A stretch of 64,000 nt of DNA from an uncultured bacterium (GTDB lineage: Bacteria; Fidelibacterota; Marinisomatia; Marinisomatales; Marinisomataceae): the NCBI GenBank assembly GCA_943841495.1, contig CALSYL010000004.1:1-64000 (forward strand), read 5' to 3'. A model generated the notes under the pieces. That model did not search any database. It was given only the letters and a program-made list of their open reading frames with translations, and was not told the origin of the DNA. Positions 34,374 through 42,968 of this stretch are shown piece by piece; position 1 is the stretch's first letter; every line of letters begins with the position of its first letter. Position numbers and translations under genes: made by a program.

Positions 34374-35426
34374 TTACATGATTAACATAGAATCACCATA
34401 ACTTAAAAATCTATACTTTTTCTTTTTGGCTTCGTTATATGAGTCTTTAATGAATTTATACCCACCAAATGCAGAGGTTAGCATTAGCAGGGTGCTTTCA
34501 GGTTGATGAAAATTGGTAATCAAACCATCTACAATTTTAAACTCGTGCGGAGGATGAATAAATTTGTTTGTCCATCCCTTTTTTGGAGATATTTGAAATC
34601 CTGAAACATTAACTGTTTCTAATGCTCTCACGGTTGAAGTCCCTACTGCAAATATTCTACGCCTTTTTCTTTTTGCTTCATTAATTGCTAAAGCTGTGCC
34701 CGGAGAAACCTCAAAATATTCTGAATCCATATGATGTCGGTTTAAATCTTCAACCTGTACAGGCTTAAATGTTCCCAGGCCTATATGTAGAGTGATAAAG
34801 TGTATATTTACACCCTTTTTTTCTAGTTTTTTTATAATCTCTGTCGTGAAATGTAGTCCAGCAATAGGGGCTGCAACTGCTCCTCTTTTTTCTGCATATA
34901 CTGTTTGATACCTTTCTTTGTCTGATTTTGTAGCAGGTCTTTCTATGTATGGAGGCAAGGGTGGATGCCCCAGCTTGTCCAAAATATTGTCAAAGTCTCC
35001 ATTTTCAAATTCAAACCTAACAACTCTTCCGCCAGAAACAGTGTTGTCAATTACATCGCAAAACAGGCCATCTGACAAAATAAGTTTATTTCCTATTCTA
35101 ACTTTTCGTGCGGGTTTTACAAGCACCTCCCAAAGCCTATCTCCTAATTCTCTTAACAAAAATATTTCTACCTTTGCATCAGTTCTATCTTTTGTTGCAA
35201 ATAGCTTTGCAGGAAACACTTTAGTGTTATTCAATATTAAAAGATCGTTTTTTTGAAAATAATCTGTGATATCAGAAAATTTTTTATGTTTAATAGATTG
35301 ATCTTTTCTGTTTAAAACCATCATTTTAGATGCATCTCTCTTTTGCTTTGGTTTTTGTGCAATATATTTTTTAGGAAGCTGGTATCTAAAGTCGCTTAGT
35401 TTATATTTTTTCTTTTTTTCTATCAT
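34374..35426 (-). CDS. queA: S-adenosylmethionine:tRNA ribosyltransferase-isomerase
   Basis: Builds epoxyqueuosine on tRNA by transferring the ribosyl part of SAM. It has 350 residues. Family segments are LSDFRYQLPKKYIAQKP, the KVFPAKLFATK block, VAAPIAGLHFTTEI with LHIGLGTFKPV, the HMDSEYFEV and STLLMLTSAFGGY stretches, and the final RFLSYGDSMLIM. It lies 2 bases after ruvB and 4 before ispDF. The ruvB-queA pairing is conserved in many bacteria. Confidence 0.95.
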   Translation of the reverse strand: MIEKKKKYKLSDFRYQLPKKYIAQKPKQKRDASKMMVLNRKDQSIKHKKFSDITDYFQKNDLLILNNTKVFPAKLFATKDRTDAKVEIFLLRELGDRLWEVLVKPARKVRIGNKLILSDGLFCDVIDNTVSGGRVVRFEFENGDFDNILDKLGHPPLPPYIERPATKSDKERYQTVYAEKRGAVAAPIAGLHFTTEIIKKLEKKGVNIHFITLHIGLGTFKPVQVEDLNRHHMDSEYFEVSPGTALAINEAKRKRRRIFAVGTSTVRALETVNVSGFQISPKKGWTNKFIHPPHEFKIVDGLITNFHQPESTLLMLTSAFGGYKFIKDSYNEAKKKKYRFLSYGDSMLIM

Positions 35427-35428
35427 AA

Positions 35429-36436
35429 TTATTCCTTGTTTTTTGGCTTATTCATACTAAACATTTCATAAGCTTTTTCTGTTGCCACTCTTCCCCTAGA
35501 AGTTCTTTCAATAAAACCCTCTTTAATTAAATATGGCTCATAAACATCTTCAATTGTTTGTATATCTTCATTGATTGATATTGCTAGGGATTTTCCGCCT
35601 GTAGGACCGCCATTATAATTAACAATTAAATTTTTTAAAATTTTTCGGTCCATGCTTTCAAGACCATTTTTGTCAATACCAATACTATTAAGGGAGCTTT
35701 TAGCATCACTTAATGTTACTTCTTTGAGATTTTTGACTTGAGCAAAATCTCTAACCCTTCTTAAAACTCTGTTTGCAATCCTTGGTGTGCCTCTAGAGCG
35801 CCCAGCAATTTCTATTAAAGCCTCGTCGTTAACATTTATTTTTAATATCGATGCTGTTCTTTTCAAAATTTCAAAAATTTCTTCTTTTTTGTAAAAGTCT
35901 AATCTGAATATTGCACCAAATCTATCTCGCATTGGTGTTGATATATTCCCCAGCCTTGTGGTTGCTCCAACCAAAGTGAATGGTTCCAGATCAATCCTTA
36001 CCGTTCTTGCATTAGGTCCTGAATCTATCAATATATCTATTTTATAATCTTCCATTGCTGAGTAAAGGTACTCCTCCACAGTTGTGTTAACTCTGTGTAT
36101 TTCATCTATAAAAAATACATCTCTGTCTTGAAGATTTGTCAACATACCTGACAAATCTCCAGGAATTGAAATAACTGGTCCTGAAGTTGATAAAAATCCC
36201 TTATCTAGTTCTGTTGCTATAATATTGGATAAAGTTGTTTTTCCCAACCCTGGTGGACCGTATAATAATATATGGTCTAGTGCATCTTCTCTCTGCTTAG
36301 CAGCGGTAATATATGTTTTTAACGATTCTACTATTTCTGTTTGACCTATAAAGTCGTCAAACAAGTTTGGTCTAATTTGTTTATCGAAATTTTTTTCTTC
36401 GTTGGAAGAAATGACTATTTTTTGCTCATCACTCAC
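35429..36436 (-). CDS. ruvB: Holliday junction branch-migration helicase RuvB
   Basis: Hexameric AAA+ motor that drives branch migration with RuvA. It has 335 residues. The N-terminal RPNLFDDFIGQTEIVESL is standard. Walker A is YGPPGLGKTTL, Walker B is DVFFIDEIHRVN, and sensor 1 is LVGATTRLGNIS, with the beta-hairpin region around AMEDYKIDILIDSG. The C-terminal winged helix ends in FIERTSRGRVATEKAY. RuvA and RuvC are not in the window. It precedes queA by 2 bases. Confidence 0.96.
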   Translation of the reverse strand: MSDEQKIVISSNEEKNFDKQIRPNLFDDFIGQTEIVESLKTYITAAKQREDALDHILLYGPPGLGKTTLSNIIATELDKGFLSTSGPVISIPGDLSGMLTNLQDRDVFFIDEIHRVNTTVEEYLYSAMEDYKIDILIDSGPNARTVRIDLEPFTLVGATTRLGNISTPMRDRFGAIFRLDFYKKEEIFEILKRTASILKINVNDEALIEIAGRSRGTPRIANRVLRRVRDFAQVKNLKEVTLSDAKSSLNSIGIDKNGLESMDRKILKNLIVNYNGGPTGGKSLAISINEDIQTIEDVYEPYLIKEGFIERTSRGRVATEKAYEMFSMNKPKNKE

Positions 36437-36475
36437 CTTACTAAGATAAAGAGGGAATGACCGTTATCCAAAAAA

Positions 36476-39289
36476 TTATTTTAGAACTTTTTTAAGAAAC
36501 TTTCCTGTAAGCGATTGCGGTTCTTTACAAACTTCTTCTACCGTGCCTTGTGCTATTACTGTTCCGCCACCTTCTCCTCCTTCAGGCCCCAAATCTATTA
36601 TCCAGTCAGCACATTTTATAACATCCAGGTTGTGTTCAATGACTATAACCGTATTTCCTTGGTCTACTAGCTTTTGCAGTACTGATAATAACATTTGAAT
36701 ATCATCAACATGAAGTCCTGTTGTTGGCTCATCTAAAAAATAAACAGTATTTTTAGTACTTGTTTTAGATAGCTCTGTAGACAACTTTATCCTTTGTGCT
36801 TCACCGCCTGATAGGGTTGTTGCTTGTTGGCCGAGTTTAATATAGCCTAAACCCACATCATGCAAGGTATCCAAGCGTTTTTTAATTGGTGGAATGTTTT
36901 GAAAAAATAGTCTTGCTTCATCTACTGACATACTTAAAATATTATCAATATTTTTATTTTTGTATTCTATCTGTAGGGTTTCTTTATTATATCTTTTTCC
37001 ATTACAATCATCACAGTTAACGTAAACGTCTGGAAGGAAATTCATTTCAATTTTAATAATACCCGCGCCTTGACATGTTTCACATCTACCGCCTTTAACA
37101 TTAAAAGAAAACCTTCCAATCTTATATCCTCTTAGTTTTGCTTCTCTGGTTTGCGCAAAAAGATCTCTAATGTGCGTAAAAATTCCTGTGTAGGTTGCAG
37201 GATTTGATCTTGGCGTTTTTCCGATAGGTTTTTGATCAACATTGATAACTCTTTCAATTTTATCTGTTCTTAAAAGATTTTTAAACGGAAGCATTTCCTT
37301 AACACCATAATTCACCATATTTGATAGAGCAGGATATAGCGTTTGGTTTATCAAAGAGCTTTTACCGCTCCCCGATACTCCGGTTATCGCTACCAACCTC
37401 TCATAAGGAAAGCTAACATCTATGTTTTTTAGGTTGTTTCCGCTTGCGCCCAAAATAGTAAAATGATCAAAAGTTGTTGTTCTATAATTTGGAAGCGATA
37501 TGCTTTTTAGGCCTGAAAGGTATTTACCTGTAAGACTTTTTTCGTGCTTCATAATTTCTTTTAATTTTCCAGAGAAAACCACCTCACCTCCTAAAGCTCC
37601 AGCCTTAGGACCCATATCAATAATTTGGTCCGCAGATTCTATTGTATTTAGGTCGTGTTCAACAACTATGACAGTATTGCCAATATCTTTTAATGACTTT
37701 AATGTATCTAGCAGCCTATCATTGTCTCTAGGATGCAGACCAATGGACGGTTCATCTAAAACATAAAGAACTCCGGTTAATTGAGAGCCTACTTGTGATG
37801 CCAGCCTAATTCTTTGCGCCTCTCCTCCAGATAATGTTCTTGAGGCCCGATCTAAGGTTAAATAGTTCAATCCTACATTAATTAAAAAGCTTAATCTTTT
37901 TTTAATTTCCTTGAGTATTCCACCAGCAATGTCTTGTTGATTTTTACTGAGCTCTACTTCTTCAAAAAATTTCAGCGTCTCTGATATGTTATTAGAACAA
38001 AGATTTCCAATGTTTGTTGATCCTATTTTTACATTAAGGGAAGAGTCTTTTAATCTTTTACCATTACAGCTATCACATGTTCGCGTGCTCATAAAGCCTT
38101 CAATCCATCTTCTGATACCATAAGACTGTGTTTGTTTATATCTTCTTTGCAGTTCAGGAATTATTCCTTCCCATTTGCCGGTGTATGTTCCCTTCCATTT
38201 TTTATTTTTAATATCAATATCTATTTTTTTCCCACTCAAACCATATAACAAAATTGTTCTTATCTCTTTTGAAAGCTTGTTCCATGGTTTAGAAAACGAC
38301 AAATCAAAGTCTCTTGCCAAAGCCCTAAGCTTACTTCCGTGGAAACCTTTAGGCTGACTACCTATTGGCTTTATTGCTTCCTGAATTAATGATTTTTTTA
38401 TATTTGGAACAACCAGATTGGGGTCAATTTCTGTAATGAAACCTAGTCCATCACACTGTTGGCAGGCACCGTATGGCGAATTGAATGAAAACATTCTTGG
38501 GGTTAAGTCTGTCATCATAACATAAGGATGGTATGCACATGCAAAATGTTCGCTAAATGAATAGTCTTCATTTTTATTAATATTAATAATGCATATTCCG
38601 TTTCCCATCTTAAGAGCTAGCTCTACCGACTCTAACAATCTAGACTGAACTGATTTTTCTAAAATAACTCTATCAACTAAAACATCAATATTGTGGTTTT
38701 TATTTTTTTCTAGCGCGGGTGTTTTTCTCAATGAAACAATTTTTTTATCAATTCTGGCTCTCAAAAATCCTTTCTTTTTTATGTCTTCAAATATTGTTTT
38801 ATGCTCTCCTTTTCTTCCCTGAATAATAGGAGATAAAATATATGCTTTTTCATTTTTGTGGAGTTTTAAAATCTGTTCTACTATTTGTTCTGGTGACTGT
38901 CTAGAAATCTCCCTTGAACATTCCCAACAATGCGGTTGTCCAATGCTTGCATAGAGAAGCCTAAGATAATCGTGTATTTCAGTTATCGTTCCAACAGTCG
39001 ACCTTGGGTTTCTTGATCCCGTTTTTTGTTCAATAGAAATTGCAGGTGACAATCCCTCTATTGTGTCTACGTCGGGTTTTTCCATTAAGTCTAAAAACTG
39101 TCTAGCATAAGCAGATAGGGACTCCACATATCGTCTTTGTCCTTCTGCATATATCGTATCAAACGCCAAAGAAGATTTTCCTGAACCAGATGGTCCTGTA
39201 ATAACTACAAGCTTATTTTTATCTATATCAACATTAACATCTCGTAAGTTGTGTTGTCTAGCTCCTCGTATTTGTAGTTTATTTTTCAT
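36476..39289 (-). CDS. uvrA: Excinuclease ABC subunit A
   Basis: DNA damage sensor of nucleotide excision repair. It has 937 residues, normal length. It contains two ABC ATPase modules: the first Walker A is GPSGSGKSSLAFDTI and the second GVSGSGKSSLINQTL, each with an LSGGEAQRI signature and a DEPxxGLH Walker B (DEPSIGLHP, DEPTTGLHV). Zinc-finger cysteines include CWECSREIS early on, CDSCNGKRL in the middle, and CETCQGAG / CDDCNGKRY near residues 730-760. It heads a long leftward operon and diverges from yqgE. Confidence 0.97.
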   Translation of the reverse strand: MKNKLQIRGARQHNLRDVNVDIDKNKLVVITGPSGSGKSSLAFDTIYAEGQRRYVESLSAYARQFLDLMEKPDVDTIEGLSPAISIEQKTGSRNPRSTVGTITEIHDYLRLLYASIGQPHCWECSREISRQSPEQIVEQILKLHKNEKAYILSPIIQGRKGEHKTIFEDIKKKGFLRARIDKKIVSLRKTPALEKNKNHNIDVLVDRVILEKSVQSRLLESVELALKMGNGICIININKNEDYSFSEHFACAYHPYVMMTDLTPRMFSFNSPYGACQQCDGLGFITEIDPNLVVPNIKKSLIQEAIKPIGSQPKGFHGSKLRALARDFDLSFSKPWNKLSKEIRTILLYGLSGKKIDIDIKNKKWKGTYTGKWEGIIPELQRRYKQTQSYGIRRWIEGFMSTRTCDSCNGKRLKDSSLNVKIGSTNIGNLCSNNISETLKFFEEVELSKNQQDIAGGILKEIKKRLSFLINVGLNYLTLDRASRTLSGGEAQRIRLASQVGSQLTGVLYVLDEPSIGLHPRDNDRLLDTLKSLKDIGNTVIVVEHDLNTIESADQIIDMGPKAGALGGEVVFSGKLKEIMKHEKSLTGKYLSGLKSISLPNYRTTTFDHFTILGASGNNLKNIDVSFPYERLVAITGVSGSGKSSLINQTLYPALSNMVNYGVKEMLPFKNLLRTDKIERVINVDQKPIGKTPRSNPATYTGIFTHIRDLFAQTREAKLRGYKIGRFSFNVKGGRCETCQGAGIIKIEMNFLPDVYVNCDDCNGKRYNKETLQIEYKNKNIDNILSMSVDEARLFFQNIPPIKKRLDTLHDVGLGYIKLGQQATTLSGGEAQRIKLSTELSKTSTKNTVYFLDEPTTGLHVDDIQMLLSVLQKLVDQGNTVIVIEHNLDVIKCADWIIDLGPEGGEGGGTVIAQGTVEEVCKEPQSLTGKFLKKVLK

Positions 39290-39370
39290 AATTTTTTAAA
39301 AATTTAGACCTTTAACTTACTTAACTATGGAAATGATTCAAAAAAGGATTTATGTTTTATTAAATAAAAG

Positions 39371-39916
39371 ATGAAAAACCTTAAAAACAAACTATTGATA
39401 TCAATGCCAAATATGGTTGATCCGTATTTTTCTAAAAGCGTATTATTTATATGCGAAGATAGCATTAATGGCACAACCGGCATTATTATTAACAAACCAG
39501 TCAGTGAAATGAAAATTGTCAATTCTGGGATTAAAAATAAAATATTTGAGGACATACTTAATGAATCAAAAAAAATATTTTTTGGCGGCCCTCTTAACTT
39601 AAATGAGGCTTGTGTTATTGAAAACACGTTCGATTCTAGTGTCGATTTTTCTAAAAAAATTCAACTTTCTACAGACCTAGATCTCATCCAAGAAATATTA
39701 TTTAATGATAAATCGTCTCATGGCGCAAGACTTATATTTGGTCATGCAGGGTGGGAAAAAAATCAGCTTGAAAAAGAAATTAAACGAGGAGACTGGATTC
39801 TCCAGGACTATGATAGTTCCATTTTTAATATTCCTTCAAAAAATTTGTGGCAGGAAATGATTCATATTTTTGGGTTAGATGAATTTAATTTTATTGGTAA
39901 TGGTGGGATGTCTTGA
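39371..39916 (+). CDS. YqgE/AlgH family protein (UPF0301)
   Basis: A 181-residue member of the YqgE/AlgH family, whose molecular function is not known; AlgH influences alginate expression in Pseudomonas. The family pattern is visible: LLISMPNMVDPYFSKSVLFI, then GTTGIIINKP, a FFGGPLNLNEACVI block, and RLIFGHAGWEKNQLEKEIKR with the conserved GxAGW. It diverges from uvrA, with 81 bases between them. A candidate 49-residue gene starts in a 4-base overlap with its stop. Confidence 0.88.
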   Translation: MKNLKNKLLISMPNMVDPYFSKSVLFICEDSINGTTGIIINKPVSEMKIVNSGIKNKIFEDILNESKKIFFGGPLNLNEACVIENTFDSSVDFSKKIQLSTDLDLIQEILFNDKSSHGARLIFGHAGWEKNQLEKEIKRGDWILQDYDSSIFNIPSKNLWQEMIHIFGLDEFNFIGNGGMS

Positions 39917-40062
39917 TTAAAAATATTAAAAAAATTCAAAAAGACATTAAAAACAAAAAAGCAACTAAGGCTACAAACGGAATACAGCTACTAGCAAATG
40001 GCTTGTCTCTTTCAAAAAAAGGTCTTGGTCTTTTATTTGCTGAAATTTTTTCTAAAAAATAA
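39913..40062 (+). CDS. Candidate small basic protein after yqgE
   Basis: A 49-codon open frame not described by any family I know. It starts at a TTG that overlaps the yqgE stop (TTGA) and ends 2 bases before the stop of convergent fabI-like gene. The product is lysine-rich in its first 20 residues (MIKNIKKIQKDIKNKKATKA), followed by a more hydrophobic amphipathic part (LLANGLSLSKKGLGLLFAEI). Support is positional: without it, this would be the only convergent junction in the window with a sizeable gap (148 bases). No homology evidence is available to me. Confidence 0.35.
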   Translation: MIKNIKKIQKDIKNKKATKATNGIQLLANGLSLSKKGLGLLFAEIFSKK

Positions 40063-40064
40063 TC

Positions 40065-40844
40065 TTACAAAGATCGGTGTTCTCCGCCATCACAAAATAT
40101 TGTTGAACAATTCACAAAATCAGCTTTATCACTCATCAACAAAGAAACTAAACCCGCTACATCTTCTGGCGTTGTTACTCTTTTCATAGGATTTCTTTCT
40201 TTGGTTGTTTCAACCCATTTTTCCCAGTCTTCAGATATTTTTGTGAGGGCGCGCGTTGGTGTTATTCCTGCTTGAATTGTATTTGCTGTAATTCCTTGTT
40301 TGCCTAACTCCCAACCAATCTGACGCACAACAGCCTCTAGTGAAGCTTTAGCTACTCCCACAGGGCCATAGCCTTCCATAGCCTTATAGCTTCCTTCGCT
40401 AGTAAGGCCTACAATTCTTGATCCATTAGTTAAAAATTTTTTTTCTAAAAGAGCCTGCGTCCAATAAATTAAACAATGTGCCATAACATGTTGCGTCATA
40501 TCCATTTGGCGCTGTCTAACAGGTGTGGGTTCAAAAAAATTAGTTGTACTTCCAAAAGCGATTGAATGCATTAGGAGTTTTACTTGTCCACTGCCAACAA
40601 GATCTGATATTTCGGGCATTCTTTTAAACATCACCTCTTTATCTGCGGCATTCTCGTTCCAAAATTTTACTTTTGCTCCGTTCATTAAAGCTATTTCTTT
40701 TTCAAGCTCTTGTGCTTCTTTTTTAATCGCACCTCTATCCAAATGAAAACCAATTATTCCCATGCCTTCGCTTGCAAGCTGCTTGGAGATTGCTGCCCCG
40801 TGCCCTGTTGAACATCCTAAAACTATTGCCCATTTATTTTTCAT
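40065..40844 (-). CDS. SDR oxidoreductase, enoyl-ACP reductase-like
   Basis: A 259-residue short-chain dehydrogenase most like the enoyl-ACP reductases FabI/FabL of fatty-acid elongation. It shows the Y-x6-K active site in YGPVGVAKASLEA, with a second tyrosine ten residues earlier (Y before KAMEG) as in FabI. It also has the FabI-like HSIAFG segment and the C-terminal IQAGITPTRAL and FCDGG. The cofactor loop is GCSTGHGAA, the classical GxxxGxG, which is nearer FabL than FabI. Another fatty-acid SDR role is possible. Divergent from ychF. Confidence 0.7.
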   Translation of the reverse strand: MKNKWAIVLGCSTGHGAAISKQLASEGMGIIGFHLDRGAIKKEAQELEKEIALMNGAKVKFWNENAADKEVMFKRMPEISDLVGSGQVKLLMHSIAFGSTTNFFEPTPVRQRQMDMTQHVMAHCLIYWTQALLEKKFLTNGSRIVGLTSEGSYKAMEGYGPVGVAKASLEAVVRQIGWELGKQGITANTIQAGITPTRALTKISEDWEKWVETTKERNPMKRVTTPEDVAGLVSLLMSDKADFVNCSTIFCDGGEHRSL

Positions 40845-40894
40845 AAGATTTCAATTTAATAAATACTAATTCAATTAAGTATTATATTCTCAGC

Positions 40895-41986
40895 ATGAAT
40901 TTAAACTGTGGATTTGTAGGCTTACCAAACGTAGGGAAATCAACCCTATTTAATGCTTTGAGCAAAAATAATATTGCGGCCGAGAATTATCCTTTCTGTA
41001 CCATTGAGCCCAATACTGGGGTTGTTGAGGTGCCTGATCACAGGCTAAACGAATTGACTAATATCTATAAACCAGAAAAGACCATTCATAATACCGTTGA
41101 ATTTATTGATATTGCTGGCTTGGTAAAAAACGCTCATCAAGGAGAGGGTTTAGGCAACCAATTTCTTTCTCAGATTCGGTCTGTAAAGGTTATCATTCAG
41201 GTTGTTCGATTTTTTAATGATAACAACATTACACATGTTGAAAATAGGGTTGATCCACTAGATGATATGGAAATTATCAATACTGAGCTTGTTCTTGCTG
41301 ATATCAAAACTGTTGAAAGAAGTTTAGAAAAAAATGAAAAACTTGTTAGGGCAAATAAGCCAGAGGGGGTGCTGGCAAAAGAAGTTTTATCTAACCTTCT
41401 TGAACATCTAAATAATGGTTATGCTTCTAGGTCTTTTAAGAGAGTGTCTAAAGAAAATGCGTGCATAAAAAATTTATTTTTACTTACAGATAAGCCTATG
41501 ATATATGTAGCTAACATTGATGATGATGGAGGGAGCAGTGACTTGCTGGACAGGGCTAGTTTGATCGCTAAAAAAAACAACTCTTCCTTTATTAAAATTA
41601 ATGGAAAACTCGAATCTGAAATGGCCGAATTTGATGAAGATGAAAAAGAGATGATTTTAAAAGATTATAATATTGACGAAAGCGGATTAAGTGTCTTAAT
41701 AAAAGAAGCTTACAAGACACTTGGGCTTGAAACATTTTTTACTTGCGGAGAAAAAGAAGTAAGGGCTTGGACCATGAAGAGCGGGTCTCAGGCCGTTGAA
41801 GCCGCCGGTGAAATTCATACAGATTTTTCGACTAAATTTATAAAAGCTGAAATTTTTTCCTATAAAGATGCAATCAACAACAAGGAAAAAATAAACGAAT
41901 TAAAAACAATGGGCTTGGTGAAAATGGTTGGAAGAGACTATATTATGCAAGAAGGAGATATTGCATACTTTATCAAAGGACAATGA
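40895..41986 (+). CDS. ychF: Ribosome-associated GTPase/ATPase YchF
   Basis: A 363-residue Obg-superfamily NTPase that binds ribosomes and prefers ATP. G1 is GLPNVGKSTLFNAL, G3 is DIAGLVKNAHQGEGLGNQFL, and the G4 position shows YVANIDDD where most GTPases have NKxD (YchF normally has NxxE-type). The C-terminal TGS-like domain includes TCGEKEVRAWTMKSG and MVGRDYIMQEGDI. The ATG is preceded by no obvious ribosome site (TATTCTCAGC). Its stop overlaps the start of the next gene in ATGA. Confidence 0.95.
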   Translation: MNLNCGFVGLPNVGKSTLFNALSKNNIAAENYPFCTIEPNTGVVEVPDHRLNELTNIYKPEKTIHNTVEFIDIAGLVKNAHQGEGLGNQFLSQIRSVKVIIQVVRFFNDNNITHVENRVDPLDDMEIINTELVLADIKTVERSLEKNEKLVRANKPEGVLAKEVLSNLLEHLNNGYASRSFKRVSKENACIKNLFLLTDKPMIYVANIDDDGGSSDLLDRASLIAKKNNSSFIKINGKLESEMAEFDEDEKEMILKDYNIDESGLSVLIKEAYKTLGLETFFTCGEKEVRAWTMKSGSQAVEAAGEIHTDFSTKFIKAEIFSYKDAINNKEKINELKTMGLVKMVGRDYIMQEGDIAYFIKGQ

Positions 41987-42396
41987 TAGAAAAAAAACCC
42001 AAAATTGGCGTTATTGGTGCAGGGCACCTTGGCAAACACCATATTAAACATCTTTCACAACATAAAAGCGTTGAATTTGTTGGAGCATTTGATACTAACA
42101 AAAATGTTTTAAAAGAGGTCTGTGCAGAGTTTTCCGTCAAGATGATCGATTCAATGGAAGATTTTATAGGTAAATGTACGGCTGTACACATTGTTACTCC
42201 TACCAATACCCATTTTGCGATTGCAAAGTTTTTTTTAGAAAACAACGTTGATGTTTTAATAGAAAAACCAATTACCAATACTGTAAAAGAAGCAGAAGAT
42301 TTAATTAAAATAGCTGAAAAAAATAGGTGTATAATCCAAGTTGGACACATTGAAAGGTTCAACCCCACAATTAACAAACTCAAACAACTAATATAG
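41983..42396 (+). CDS. Gfo/Idh/MocA oxidoreductase, N-terminal part (frameshifted gene)
   Basis: The first 137 residues of a broken NAD(P)-dependent sugar oxidoreductase. It contains the Rossmann motif GVIGAGHLGKHHIKHL, the cis-proline block VHIVTPTNTHFAIA, the EKPITNTVKEAEDL motif and QVGHIERFNP. The frame ends at 42396, but in the next frame an ADPHYIEIERLAPFQ reading continues directly, as expected in the family. The intact gene would run 41983-42968, about 328 residues, with one base missing between about 42370 and 42396. Its position beside lpxB suggests a sugar-nucleotide (possibly UDP-GlcNAc) substrate. Confidence 0.75.
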   Translation: MIEKKPKIGVIGAGHLGKHHIKHLSQHKSVEFVGAFDTNKNVLKEVCAEFSVKMIDSMEDFIGKCTAVHIVTPTNTHFAIAKFFLENNVDVLIEKPITNTVKEAEDLIKIAEKNRCIIQVGHIERFNPTINKLKQLI

Positions 42397-42425
42397 CAGA
42401 TCCACATTATATAGAAATAGAGCGC

Positions 42426-42968
42426 TTGGCGCCGTTTCAAGCAAGGGGAACGGAGGTCCCTGTTGTTTTAGACTTAATGGTCCATGATATAGATATGATT
42501 TTAGAAATGGTAAATAGTCCAATAGAAAATATTCAAGCTAGTGGGGCAAAAATGATGAGCAGCACAATAGATTTAGCTCACGCTTATATTAAATTCAAAA
42601 ATGGTGTTGTAGCTAATTTAAAATCTAGCAGAATTGCCCAAGGCTATGTAAGAAAAATTAGAACTTATGAAAAAAATTTATACAGCATTGCTGATTTAAT
42701 GATACCCCAAATTGAAGTTTATGGATTAAAAAATAATGGTCAATTTTCTAAAAATTCCATTTCTAAAATCGTTGAAACTTCTGAAGGGGGAAAAACGGTT
42801 TTTTATGAAAAATTTGTTCCAGAAAAAAAAGATGCTCTTCTTGAGGAAATTAATAATTTTATAGAGTCTGTTTTAAATAGAACCAGCCCTAATGTAGATG
42901 GTAAGGCTGGGAAAAAGGCTCTAGATATTGCACTGCAAATAGAAAATAAAATTTTTTTAAATGACTAA
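42426..42968 (+). CDS. Gfo/Idh/MocA oxidoreductase, C-terminal part (frameshifted gene)
   Basis: The second part of the same gene, in a different frame from its first half. The homologous reading extends upstream of this open frame's start codon to about 42392. It contains VVLDLMVHDIDMILEMV, with the HDID motif (substrate/catalytic histidine region of this family), the NGVVANLKSSRIA strand, and an ordinary C-terminal helix pattern (KALDIALQIENKI). It overlaps lpxB by 8 bases. The start here is not the real translation start of the gene. No matching aminotransferase (GnnB-like) is adjacent. Confidence 0.72.
   Translation: MAPFQARGTEVPVVLDLMVHDIDMILEMVNSPIENIQASGAKMMSSTIDLAHAYIKFKNGVVANLKSSRIAQGYVRKIRTYEKNLYSIADLMIPQIEVYGLKNNGQFSKNSISKIVETSEGGKTVFYEKFVPEKKDALLEEINNFIESVLNRTSPNVDGKAGKKALDIALQIENKIFLND

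Noticed and set aside
40880-40885. TATTAT as a -10 element giving a leaderless ychF transcript
   Set aside because: The hexamer fits and no ribosome site precedes ychF, but no acceptable -35 is present and such A+T-rich hexamers occur by chance here.
42396-42426. Two separate oxidoreductase genes at lpxB
   Set aside because: Family homology continues through the gap in another frame (ADPHYIEIERLAPF), so it is one gene with a frameshift.
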